From: Sordaria brevicollis
Lineage: Eukaryota > Ascomycota > Sordariomycetes > Sordariales > Sordariaceae
Length of the DNA: 64,000 nucleotides
Assembly (NCBI GenBank): GCA_033439795.1
Contig: JAUTDP010000011.1
Location: 620,001-684,000 of the forward strand
Direction: 5' to 3'
The notes under the pieces are model-generated. The model was given only the letters and a program-made list of their open reading frames with translations. It searched no databases and was not told where the DNA came from. Both the position numbers and the translations under genes were made by a program. Shown piece after piece: positions 35,259-44,739 of the stretch. Positions within the stretch are counted from its first letter, which is position 1; every line of letters starts with the position of its first letter.

Positions 35259-36245
35259 ATGTGATTTGAGAGTGGTTCTCGTTGTTGTGCGTCTGCTAGG
35301 ATGAGCACTCATAAAGCTCTGGGCTTGGGTGAGGCAATTCGGAACTCTTCTATGAAGTGGGGTGGGGTAAGCGGAAGTGGGGTAAGTGCTGTGAGAAAAG
35401 CCGCTTTTGGCCGCCATCGGGCTGTCACCGTCAGGCAGGTGAGGGAAATGGGCAGCGAAAGACTTCAAGTCGTGTGTGTGAGTTTGATTGTAGACGATGG
35501 ATGATGATGAATGAACGACGACAATGAAAAGGGGCTTGGTATTGAAAGTGTCTAATGGAAGGGGAAGGAAAAAAAAAAACCAACGCTGGTAGAAGACCGA
35601 ACGAAACGGACGCAGCGCAGGTGAGTGATGCCAGTGGATGGCGGCGTGCGCTGGGCTGGGAGCGGACTTCCAACAATGAACTAATTGATCTAATCAAAGA
35701 GTCGACGGATGATCGCAAAGGATGATTGCACAGAAACGATGGCATAAAGTTGAGTGAGAAGAAGATGAAGATGAAGCCGACGAGAAAAGTCAAAAACCCC
35801 CGAGGACCTGGGGAGGACAGCTTGTGACGGGCATTCATGAAAAAGCCGTCGTCCCCAACCATGGCATCATGTTGTTAGTGCATATGCTCCTTCTTTTCTG
35901 AACAACTATGAACCTTTTCGCATTTTTGTGGTTCTGGTGTTCCTTCCTAAAGCCTCATGATTTTTTTCTCAAAGTTCGTAGCCTCCGTCCTTGCATTTTC
36001 TTTATCTATACCTTCCGTACCAGAAGAGATTGCGCGGGGTTATCAGGTAGGCACAGCGCACGACATCGTCAGTCCCGACAAAAAGTTACACACCCCCGTC
36101 AAGTTGGACAAACCCGAAAGACGCGCAGGAGTTTTCAGAGCTATAAAAACGACAACAGGAACAGAAGAAATCGTTATCGCAAAAACGAAGCTAAGCAACG
36201 CTGCTAGAGTAATGGAAAAAGGAACAAAAAAACATCAAAAGAAGA
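35259..36245. other. Gap between two tRNA genes
   Basis: About 1 kb with no supported gene. The longest open frame (- strand, about 35431-35862) has no protein-like features. Short A-runs occur near 35566 and at 36225-36240; the latter forms the pol III terminator of the second tRNA. Confidence 0.5.
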
Positions 36246-36339
36246 GGTCGTACCCGGAATCGAACCGGGGTTGCCGGAATGTTCTTTAATGAGTTTTGAG
36301 ACTCAGAATCCGGAGTGATAACCGCTACACTATACAACC
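36246..36339 (-). tRNA. tRNA-Gln(CTG) with 23-nt intron
   Basis: The mature sequence is identical to the tRNA at 35169 except for the 5:68 acceptor pair: GGTTGTA pairs with TACGACC, a C-G to G-C compensatory exchange. The anticodon is CTG. The intron (36280-36302, 23 nt) is at position 37/38 and differs entirely in sequence from that of the first copy. Downstream TCTTCTTTTGATGTTTTTTT fits a pol III terminator. Confidence 0.95.
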
Positions 36340-36900
36340 GCTTGTTGTATTGGTTGATGTGGAACCTCAAAATTTTGGTTCATGAACCCCACTCACTTGC
36401 CTTTCAACCGCAAATAATGGTATACTCGTTCTCATCCACAACGTACGTAGGTGTGAACAAAACGCAGAGGATGCGTAGAGATAAAAGTGGCATCAAGACA
36501 TTGAAAAGTCATGTATTTTCTTTACTCGATTACAAAATTTCATGAATTGATGTCTCGCCCACTAACGTAGCCATGTCGCCAGTTAAAGACGTGAAAGATA
36601 CATTTCGCACACCTGGTGTCTCTCAAAGCAACGCCATCAGCCTTTTCAACTTTCTTTCTTCACACTGCTCTGCTTCATGAACTTCAATGATCCTTTTTGA
36701 ACTCTTATCATATTCGATATTTCAGACTCAACTCCTTCCCAGCCTACCATGCTATGCATCCCAAATAATCATTATGTACTGATACGTAGTCACAGGCAAG
36801 AAATCGCAAAACGCTGTCTACAGCACGATCTATCGCCACGCAGAACCACAAAAACCAACCATCACCACCCTCTCCCACCTCCTTTCCCCCCGACACGAAA
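36340..36900. other. Intergenic region, phosphatase 3' side
   Basis: Contains the 3' region of the - strand phosphatase and upstream DNA of the - strand tRNA. AT-rich, with no open frame of note. Confidence 0.5.
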
Positions 36901-39024
36901 TCACCGCCTCCCCCTCCTCGGATCCAAAGCCTCCGCCCTCCTCGCATCCCTAATCTCCTTCGTCCCCAAACTGCCCAACCCCCCTTCACTCCTCCTCTCC
37001 CACCCTCCCAGCCTCACCACAAGACAAGTAGCATTATCCCCATCCGCCGACACCTCCGTCGCATACTCCACCACATGCTTCGCCCCTTCCTCAGGGGTCT
37101 TGGCTTCTTTAATCACATCCACCACTTCCTGATCGCTCAACGTACCGCTTACTCCGTCGCTCATCAGCACCAGGAACGAGTATTCCGCCGGCTCCATGTT
37201 CACGCGAATGATATCGGGCTCGGCAGACACGCCGATGCGCTTGGATTGCATGTCACCAAAGGAGCGAGAGTTGGCGAGGCCGGAGATGCGTTCCTCGCCG
37301 AAGGAGTCGGTGATTAAAGACTCGGCGTAGCGCATCAAGCGGCGGGTTTCCGTGGGGCTGGAGGGGTGGTGGTCGTGTGTCAAGGGACGAGGCAAGCCGG
37401 TGGCTGTTTCGCACAGCAAGACGCGGGTGTCGCCGACGTGGGCTACGAGTAAAGTGCTGTGGGCGGCCGGGTGCCAAAAGGGCGCGGGCGTAGGGGTGGC
37501 GATCAGAGCGATCGACGCCGTGGAGCCGCCCTTGAAGCGCGCGGGGCCGCCGATGCCGTGCCCGGAGGGCGGGAGGTGCGGCTGCCCGAGCACTTCGTCT
37601 TTGTTGACGGGGTGGTCGGCGATGTGAGGGTCGTCGGGGTCGGGCTTGTGGGCTTGGGCGGTGATGAAGTCGAGGTCGGCGCGGAGGAAGGCGTAGGTGA
37701 GGACGGACTCGACGGTTACGGGGGTGTGGACGGGGGTTTCGTCGATTTGCTTCTGGAGCTTGTTCTTGAGGGTGTTGTCGTCCATGGAGGAGGCGGCGTG
37801 GGAGCGGGAGCGAACGGCTGCCCGTTCGGAAAAGTAGCGGGAGTTGAAGCGCCGGAAGTAGCCTCCTACTGTGTTGCGGTATTCGCCCAGAATACTGGAC
37901 TCGAGCTCTTCGGCTTTGACTTCGTCTGCTTCTGCTGGTATGGGCTCGTCTCCGTCCATGGGTGGCTCGTGGGAAGCTTCTTCGACAACGGCGTCGCCGT
38001 TTGTTTCTGGTACGTTGAGCTGATCTTGTACTTCTTCGGGGCTCTTCATCTCGACTCGGTTGAGTGCGTCCCTGCTGTTCCTGGGCGCATTGCTTGACGT
38101 TTCCGTTGGGTTGCTCAAGCTGTCCTGGCTTGTGCCTTGCCTTTGTAAACTGCTCCTAAGACCAAAGTCCAACGCAGCCTGCTCGATATAGCCATGTAGT
38201 TCGTCCCTTAGGAACTCGCTGCACTCTGTTCCACCATGACCGTCAAAGACGCCAAAATAGAAGATCTGGGGATCTCCAAAGGAGCTATTGGCAGTGGTAT
38301 TCTCGGTAAGGGACCTTGACTGCCGACGAACAAGGCTCATGGGGGCTCGCTTGGCAAATGACGGCATGCTGATGGTACCAGCCTGGTTTGTATCTTCATT
38401 GTAATTGCGCTGGCCACGGGAGACGGAAACGCCAAAATGGTGCTTTGCGCTTCGTAGGGGAATTCGGACGACGGTGAGATCGCGACTGGGTATGTTGGGA
38501 GGTACAGCAGCTGGAGAGCTTCCGGGGTCTTGCTTGTGTGGTACTGACGCCGATCGGGGAAGCTTATGGTGGGGGTGTTGTAACCGGGAATCGGGGTGTA
38601 AGGAGGACGACGGCAAATGGGTGACGAAGTAGTTGTGGAACTTGCGCTTCGAGGTTCGGTCGGTAAGAGAATGAGATCGGAAGCTGTCGCAAAGCTCGTC
38701 GGTGCTTGGTTTGGAGGAGGAGGAAGATGTTCTCGAGGGTCGTGCATATGCATGGAGGTAGCGTCTACCGCCGATAGCTGTGCGCAGGACCCGCGGGCCG
38801 GGCATCGTTACTCGTCTCATCGTGGGTCGCGTAGCTGTGGGAGAATGGTGGAAGAAGGTAGAGAGGTATCCCATAAAAGCATCCAGCAGTTTCGTGTCTT
38901 GGGCAGCTCTGGGAGCTTGTTTCGAGGAAGCAGTAGCGGTGGTGGTGTGGAAAGAGGTAGGGTCGAGGTGTTGGAGAGCAGATACAAGAGACTGGGTTGG
39001 GGGACGACGGCGCACAGCGGCCAT
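36901..39024 (-). CDS. PP2C-type Ser/Thr protein phosphatase, possibly mitochondrial
   Basis: A single exon encodes 707 aa. PP2C metal-site motifs are in order: RGQRNYNEDTNQAG, FGVFDGHGGTEC, GSTASIALI, VAHVGDTRVLL, LMSDGVSGTLSD and DNATCLVV. The aspartates of DGHGG, SDG and DN that bind Mn/Mg are present. The Arg-rich N-terminal 90 residues (MRRVTMPGPRVLRTAIGGRRYLHAYARPSR-like composition, few acids) resemble a mitochondrial presequence. The motif NYNEDTNQAG and the spacing resemble yeast Ptc6, a mitochondrial PP2C; that orthology is my inference. A long acidic insertion (about residues 320-420) separates the DGHGG region from the rest. The start at 39024 is the first ATG; a later one near residue 51 could be used instead. 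Confidence 0.9.
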   Translation of the reverse strand: MAAVRRRPPTQSLVSALQHLDPTSFHTTTATASSKQAPRAAQDTKLLDAFMGYLSTFFHHSPTATRPTMRRVTMPGPRVLRTAIGGRRYLHAYARPSRTSSSSSKPSTDELCDSFRSHSLTDRTSKRKFHNYFVTHLPSSSLHPDSRLQHPHHKLPRSASVPHKQDPGSSPAAVPPNIPSRDLTVVRIPLRSAKHHFGVSVSRGQRNYNEDTNQAGTISMPSFAKRAPMSLVRRQSRSLTENTTANSSFGDPQIFYFGVFDGHGGTECSEFLRDELHGYIEQAALDFGLRSSLQRQGTSQDSLSNPTETSSNAPRNSRDALNRVEMKSPEEVQDQLNVPETNGDAVVEEASHEPPMDGDEPIPAEADEVKAEELESSILGEYRNTVGGYFRRFNSRYFSERAAVRSRSHAASSMDDNTLKNKLQKQIDETPVHTPVTVESVLTYAFLRADLDFITAQAHKPDPDDPHIADHPVNKDEVLGQPHLPPSGHGIGGPARFKGGSTASIALIATPTPAPFWHPAAHSTLLVAHVGDTRVLLCETATGLPRPLTHDHHPSSPTETRRLMRYAESLITDSFGEERISGLANSRSFGDMQSKRIGVSAEPDIIRVNMEPAEYSFLVLMSDGVSGTLSDQEVVDVIKEAKTPEEGAKHVVEYATEVSADGDNATCLVVRLGGWERRSEGGLGSLGTKEIRDARRAEALDPRRGRR

Positions 39025-40275
39025 TGCCTATCTCTCAGGGTTAAAGTGACGACGACGACGACGAGGTGTCAAGACAGCAGGTTGGTTGTAGGTTGAAAAA
39101 CGAGAAGAGGTGAGATTAGAAATTTTGCATTGCTCTGATAAGCATGGCAGAAAAGAATTTCAGGTAGGATGGTGGGAAAGGGGAGATGCCAGAAAGAAAG
39201 AAAAAAAAAGAAACGGAAAAAGAGGAAACTGGCCGAAAAGGTTGACGTCGAATTTCTTGGCAGCAACGAACATGGACCTTGGTGGTCGCTGGTGGTGGAC
39301 GACAAAGTGCACGATAGCGAGACTTGGTCGGGGTGGGCTTGTCTTGGGTCGTCCACTGGCGGTCTCGGCCGCCCTCTTTTGTTACCTAATTTTTACTGCA
39401 TTTTTCACTGCTAGACCTAGGATCGTTGCTAGCCATGGCGAAGCCACTACGCCAACCTTTCACCACGTTTCACTCCAGCTGTGGACTGGAAACAAGCAAA
39501 CACATGCAGAATCTGTGAACACCAGGCAAACAGATGATCAAAGAAAAAGGGGTTCTCCTTTCTTGTGAGCGAGACATGGTGTCAGATCCGATCTCGGAAG
39601 TCTCGGGTTCCTATCATTTATGAGATGAGTAGGACGAGAAGCTGTACAGAATATTGAAATACCAAGACGGTAATTACACGTACCAGTTCGGTCAAATTGT
39701 GGAGTTGCGACAAAACGTCATCCCTAGCTTCCCGCTCACCAAAGCTTGACTTCAATTGCATTCCCGGTTGCTGATCATCACCAACTGACAGCTCTAACAG
39801 CGCACCTGTCAAAAAAGTCACTGGCAGTGATTGCACTAACATTTTTCGCCTCATGGCTTACTAACGGTTTGCCGCTTGTTCAATGATCCATCATCTAGAC
39901 TTTTGAGAACTTCATTTTCATTTTTTGTTTCTCCGGTTGATGAGAGGAAATAGTGGCGTGTCATTTAGGCGAATCACAAGTGAGTAGAGAGAAGCGTCAC
40001 CGTTGATAAGTTTCATCTCACAATATCATGCCTTTTGTTCCTCTGCTCAGCTGTTAAGCCAAATATGTTAGCGTGAAGTTCGGTGACAACTCTGGCTGAT
40101 CACGTAATCCTCAATATTAGAACATCGCAACTCACCTATGAGAAGGATCCTCTTGAACAACTTGGAGCTGAATAGGGCAACACCGTATACGGTTGCCTGG
40201 AGGGCCTGATAAATACAATTTCATCAGCCGCATGATAACTCATCTCACCATCTACCACCTCATCACAAGCCCACA
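39025..40275. other. Divergent promoter region, phosphatase and BTB gene
   Basis: The flanking genes start from opposite sides. A 78-codon - strand frame at 39618-39854 begins with ATG and has a hydrophobic end but resembles nothing I know. I see no RNA gene or repeat. Confidence 0.5.
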
Positions 40276-42462
40276 ATGGCCACACCCCTCAACGGGCTTA
40301 CCACCGCCCCTTCAGACCTCGAAATAGTCGAAATCTCTCCCCACGGCGACATCCTCCTCGACGTAACCTTCGAAACCTCCAAACCCGTAATCCTCGCCGC
40401 CAAAAAGGCCTATGCCGCCTTTACCTCCAAACCACGCCCAACCCCTTCCCGCTCAACTCCTTCCCGCTCAACCACCAAACCCACCTCCTCCTCATCCCAA
40501 ACCGCAAAGACACCAGCCGCAGGCCGACCACCACGCCCCCCACCTAAACCCCGAGTACGCGTTGGATTTCGTGTCCATCTCTCTGTTCTCAAGGAACATT
40601 CGCCATATTTTGCGAGGTTACTGTCTGATACACGATTCGCGGAGGCGAAGGCTGTGGAGGAGGCGCTGGAGAAGTTGAGGTTGGATGGTGTTAATCCGGG
40701 TGAGGTAGACTGGACGAGGTTACCGCGGGTTACGATAAGGGAGGATGATGAGGCGACGCAGAGCGCGGAGGTGAGGGAGGTTTTTGAGGATTTACTTTAT
40801 TTGTTGCATCATGGGAAACTACCGGTGCCGGTGCTGGAAACGCCAACGGAGGAGAGGACGGGAGAAGAAGGACGAGAAACATCTGGAGAAGGGACATCGG
40901 AACCGGAACCGGAACCCAAGGCAGCAGAGTCCAAAACAGCCGAGTCTAAGACAGTACCGGCAAGAACAGTTAAGGCGGCGACGAAGACGGCAGCACCTAC
41001 GAAGAGACCAGGTCAACCACCATCCAAACCACCCACCAAAACCCAACCAAACGGCCTCAGGAAACCCCTCGACAAACCACCACCACCAAAGTCCCGACCA
41101 AACCGACCCAAAACACCAACCGATCCAGCAACACCACAAGCACCACAAGCACCACAACCCTCCCAACCCTCCCAACCCTCCCAACCCTTCCAACCCTCCC
41201 AACCATCCACCCCCTCCCCGGGACCACCACCCCTCCCAATCCCCTACCTCACCACTTTAGCCCTCATCGCAGACCGCTTCTCCCTCCTCCCCTCCCTTTG
41301 CCGCCTGCAACTCTCTTCCCTCTCCCAAATCAAATGGCCCTCCACCCCCGTCCGAATCACAAAGGAACAAGATGGCCACGCTTTGACGCTAGCGAGTGAA
41401 GAACTCCTCCGCCAGAAAATTTTGGTAGCTTGGTTACTGGATTTTCCGCTAAAGTTCCAGGCTGCTTGTAGGGAGTTGGTTTTGTTTGGGAGTAGACGGT
41501 GGACGTTGGCGGCTGCTACCACCGGTGAAGAGGGGGAGGAGGGGGAGGGGGAGGATGATGGGAGTGGTGGGGGAGCAGGGGGAGCAGGGGCAGGGAGCGG
41601 GATCAGGTGGAAAGCTCGCTGGTGGACCCTCCCCGACAATTTGGAGGATGAACTCTCTTACCGACGGACCTGCCTTCTTTCCGTGCTGGCGTCCATCCCG
41701 CGGCATTTTTTGAGATTATACATCGTCCGGCCGCCTCAGACTAGGTCCATCACTACTTCGTCAGCAGGCATTGGCGCGTCTTTTACCTCGAACGCAGCAT
41801 TTGCCATGCAAGCTGCTGCCCAGGGACGACAGTGTAAGCTGGGGTACGAAAGTAGCATGAGCTGCGATAGTTACCAGCTGGGCGAAATGGTGCGGTTTTT
41901 GTGTACCAAGGGACTGTTGAGTTTGGTGGATTTCAGCCCCATGAGTTTCGATAGGGCTATTGAGCAGTATGATGGGGGAGAAAACCCTCTCGCTAAAGTG
42001 GACAATAATAATCCGGGAGGAGGGGTGGTGTTGTTTGGTCCGCCGAAACCTTCTGCCAGTAAGGCGGACAGTGGTGGACTGGGTGGCATCTCTACAATGG
42101 AGATTAATCACTTTGTTGCGATACTAAGGCAGTGTCCGAGTTATCAGATTGATCGGAACCATACGAACTGTGGCCTGAGGACGAGGATGTTTCCGGTTTT
42201 GGAATATGTCCAGGCTATGCTGGCTAGCGAGGTTATTCTTATCAAGAGGGCGGATTGGGAGAAGAGGAGGGAGGAAGTAAGCTGGGTTAGTTTGGCGGAG
42301 AAACGAGGGGAGGAGAGTGAGGGGAAGAAGAGGGTGTTTAGGTTCACCAGGAATCTGGCGACTGATCCGCGGATGAGATATTCTACCACGATGGGGACGA
42401 GCAAGATAGCGATGGACCTGTTTCTGGCTGACGAGTGGGATTGGACGGCAGAGGAGTATTGA
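40276..42462 (+). CDS. BTB/POZ-domain protein with Pro-rich linker
   Basis: One exon encodes 728 aa. Residues about 22-185 look like a BTB/POZ fold: GDILLDVTFE, then FRVHLSVLKEHSPYFARLLSDTRFAEA, then VFEDLLYLLHHGKLPVP, with a low-complexity Ser/Thr/Pro insertion (about 53-90) inside the domain. A disordered Lys/Pro/Gln-rich linker follows (190-325), including repeats QPSQPSQP, leading into a helical segment PYLTTLALIADRF, the usual post-BTB element. The C-terminal half contains CDSYQLGEMVRFLCTKGLLSL and a conserved-looking end YSTTMGTSKIAMDLFLADEWDW. BTB proteins of this kind in filamentous fungi are generally uncharacterised; they may be Cul3 adaptors, but no Cul3-specific feature is evident. 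It ends 121 bp from the convergent iron permease. Confidence 0.83.
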   Translation: MATPLNGLTTAPSDLEIVEISPHGDILLDVTFETSKPVILAAKKAYAAFTSKPRPTPSRSTPSRSTTKPTSSSSQTAKTPAAGRPPRPPPKPRVRVGFRVHLSVLKEHSPYFARLLSDTRFAEAKAVEEALEKLRLDGVNPGEVDWTRLPRVTIREDDEATQSAEVREVFEDLLYLLHHGKLPVPVLETPTEERTGEEGRETSGEGTSEPEPEPKAAESKTAESKTVPARTVKAATKTAAPTKRPGQPPSKPPTKTQPNGLRKPLDKPPPPKSRPNRPKTPTDPATPQAPQAPQPSQPSQPSQPFQPSQPSTPSPGPPPLPIPYLTTLALIADRFSLLPSLCRLQLSSLSQIKWPSTPVRITKEQDGHALTLASEELLRQKILVAWLLDFPLKFQAACRELVLFGSRRWTLAAATTGEEGEEGEGEDDGSGGGAGGAGAGSGIRWKARWWTLPDNLEDELSYRRTCLLSVLASIPRHFLRLYIVRPPQTRSITTSSAGIGASFTSNAAFAMQAAAQGRQCKLGYESSMSCDSYQLGEMVRFLCTKGLLSLVDFSPMSFDRAIEQYDGGENPLAKVDNNNPGGGVVLFGPPKPSASKADSGGLGGISTMEINHFVAILRQCPSYQIDRNHTNCGLRTRMFPVLEYVQAMLASEVILIKRADWEKRREEVSWVSLAEKRGEESEGKKRVFRFTRNLATDPRMRYSTTMGTSKIAMDLFLADEWDWTAEEY
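41132..41202 (+). repeat. Tandem 9-bp coding repeats in the BTB protein linker
   Basis: Three units of CACCACAAG-like sequence (Ala-Pro-Gln) are followed by five units of CCCTCCCAA (encoding Gln-Pro-Ser), one with a T variant. They keep the reading frame. Slippage-prone, so copy number probably varies between strains. Confidence 0.8.
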
Positions 42463-42583
42463 GCAGGGCGATGGTTGCATGAGTTGGCGTTTAGACGGGA
42501 CATATTCCTTGATCAAAAGTTACTTACATGGCCAGATAAACAGATAAAGCATAGAAGCGAGCATCGTATCCTCTCAACCGACC

Positions 42584-43878
42584 TCAAGACCTGCCCTTCT
42601 TCCAGCTTAACCGGTCAAAGAGACTTGCTTTCTCGCCCGTGTCATGGTGTGACAAAGGTTCCGTCACCGACTTACTGCCATCTTCGACCTCACTCCCCCG
42701 TGAGACCATTGGCCAACGTCCCTTCACCTCGCGATACCTCATCACAAAGAAAGAAAAAATGACGACGAGCCAATACACGTTGTAAGCAATAACGGAGCCG
42801 TATGTTGCCGAGTTGGTCCAGCCGAAAATGGCGTTGAAGATGCCCCAACCGCCTCCACCGTTCACATTCGGACTACAACAGTCCACATGCCAGACAGATC
42901 TGTCAATGTCGTAGGAGCCTGGCCCACTACCAAGTTCCGCAGCATCACTTCCGATGGAATTGGCCCACTGCTGGTTCTCAAATGCCCATATGGCGCGAGA
43001 GAATAGACCGGCTGCGACGAGGTAGAGGAGTGATGTTGAGAGGACGAGGAAGAGTTGTAGCTTGGTGGATGACCCGAACCTGGAGTTACCACATCAGTTA
43101 CCACTCAATGGGCAAAGGGAAGGAAGACTTACTGATACAGAGCCACTCCAACCAACGCTCCCACAAGTACACCAACAACAGCAGGAATCGGGATCGAGCT
43201 CACCGGCGCCGCAAACGAGACACCAGCAACGAACACAATTGCCTCCACGCCCTCTCTCAACACTGTCACAAAGGGAAGAACAAACATGACATATCTCTCC
43301 ATCCACATCTTTATCTTGGGCCACCATCCGTGTCCCTTTGTTTCTTCTCTCTTACTACTCTCCATCGCTTTCACCATTTTAATTCTCCATCTCCCCCTCA
43401 TCCTGCCCACCCTCAAGAGTGCCGCGCCCACCACACTGATGATTAGACTAGCCAGCAAACAAAACGCCCCTTCCCAGTTCAGTTCTGCGCCAGAGCTTTC
43501 CCACTTGTTGATGCCGAGAGTGTAGAAGACACCTATGATGGCGCCGCCGATGACGAGGCAGAGGAGGAACCCGGAGATGGTGCCGAGGAGGATCTGCCAA
43601 CGGAGGGCATGATATAGGCGGAGGTCAACAGGTTTTGGGTGTGATTGGGATAGAGCTCCATCGTTTTGTGGTGAAATCTCAGCATGGGATACAATTTTGT
43701 CTGGTTGACCTGATATCGATTGGTGTCCAGAGGGATGGGCATTGGTAGCTGTCTCGGATGATGGAAGAGGGGAGGCAAGAGTCTGTTTGAGGAAAACAAG
43801 GAGGACCGAGACAATGATGGATGTCTCAAGGGTCTCGCGGAAGACGAGGAGGAAGATGGGTACGGAGAAGAGTTGCAT
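42584..43878 (-). CDS. ftr1: High-affinity iron permease, Ftr1 family
   Basis: Exons on the - strand are 43878-43133 and 43079-42584 (53-nt intron), giving 413 aa. Plasma-membrane Fe3+ permease working with a multicopper ferroxidase. The two REXXE iron-binding motifs are present: RETLE at residues 14-18 in the first helix and REGVE at 208-212. Seven or so hydrophobic segments fit the family, and DIDRSVWHVDCCSPNVNGGGGWGIFNAI matches the conserved extracellular loop before the last helix. A long hydrophilic loop follows the first helix (about 33-88). The start at 43878 places RETLE right after a hydrophobic start, as in yeast Ftr1; an upstream non-ATG extension is unlikely. The gene is divergent from the ferroxidase at 44740, the standard fungal arrangement for this complex. 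Confidence 0.95.
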
Positions 43879-44739
43879 TGCGAATTGTTTGGTGTTGCTG
43901 CTCTTCTCAAGCTCGAACACCCGAGTTCAAACAAGTTGGTGGATAAGATGGTGATGGTGAAAGAAGCCCAGAAAAAACGACTCGGATGAGGTACAAAACA
44001 GATTGAAGTACATGGGGAAGGAGCACACAACACTTTTGTGCACCCGTGGGGTCAAGTGATGAATCAGTGACTCCGATAGCCCAGAGAGGAAGGAACGACG
44101 ATGACCAAGTAATCATGTGCATCGATCCAGAAAGAGATTTCACGCACAGTCGGTTCCTTCTGTCTTATGGCACTTCTGTACTGCCCCTTCGCCACATCAA
44201 TTGGAGTGTTCTCGGTCAATGTTCGCTGGAAATACAAACTCGGATCAATGCCATGGTGACATTGAATTCTCAATAGGCGGTGTTATACGATGTAATATGA
44301 TCATCAACTGCGGGATATCGAGCCATCTTCAGCGACTTGTAGATTGATTGATAAGATAGTTGTTCGGTAGATGTATGGCTTCCCCGCTTCCCATCTCCCT
44401 CATCGTTGACCCAGAACCCGCGATGATGTGGTGATACACTCTCTGGTGTGACAATAACCGGCGTAGAAGCGATCCGCTTCATAGTTGTGATGATTGCTGT
44501 ATCACGCGACATGTGCTCTGCAGTCGTGAAAGGGAAGGAGCTTGCTTGACCAAATAAAGTTTTCAAGGCCCATGTGACACTTTGTACGTACTGGTAGAAG
44601 AGGAAAGAGCGAGCGTTGGACCTCCAGATTCTGCAGTGAACAGAACGAATACACCAATCCTTTATCAGATCCCAGAGAGATGCCCTCTTGGCAATTTGTC
44701 TTTATTCCAGTTCTCCACTGCACCATACGAGCTTTCACA
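43879..44739. promoter_or_regulatory. Shared divergent promoter of the iron permease and ferroxidase
   Basis: 861 bp separate the two start codons. It contains several GATA-type sites: a perfect ATCTGATAA on the - strand at 44662-44670, an overlapping TGATAA/AGATAG pair at 44349-44359, and a CGATAG near 44075. Iron-responsive GATA repressors (SRE/SreA/Sre1) bind ATCWGATAA in other ascomycetes, so co-repression by iron of both genes is likely. Confidence 0.6.
44662..44670 (-). promoter_or_regulatory. Candidate iron-responsive GATA site ATCTGATAA
   Basis: An exact match to the extended ATCWGATAA consensus of SreA/Sre1-type repressors, 70 bp upstream of the ferroxidase ATG. The plus strand reads TTATCAGAT. 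Confidence 0.6.

Noticed and set aside
39618..39854. 78-codon - strand ORF with hydrophobic C-terminus
   Set aside because: Too short and without homology I can name; it lies in a divergent promoter region.
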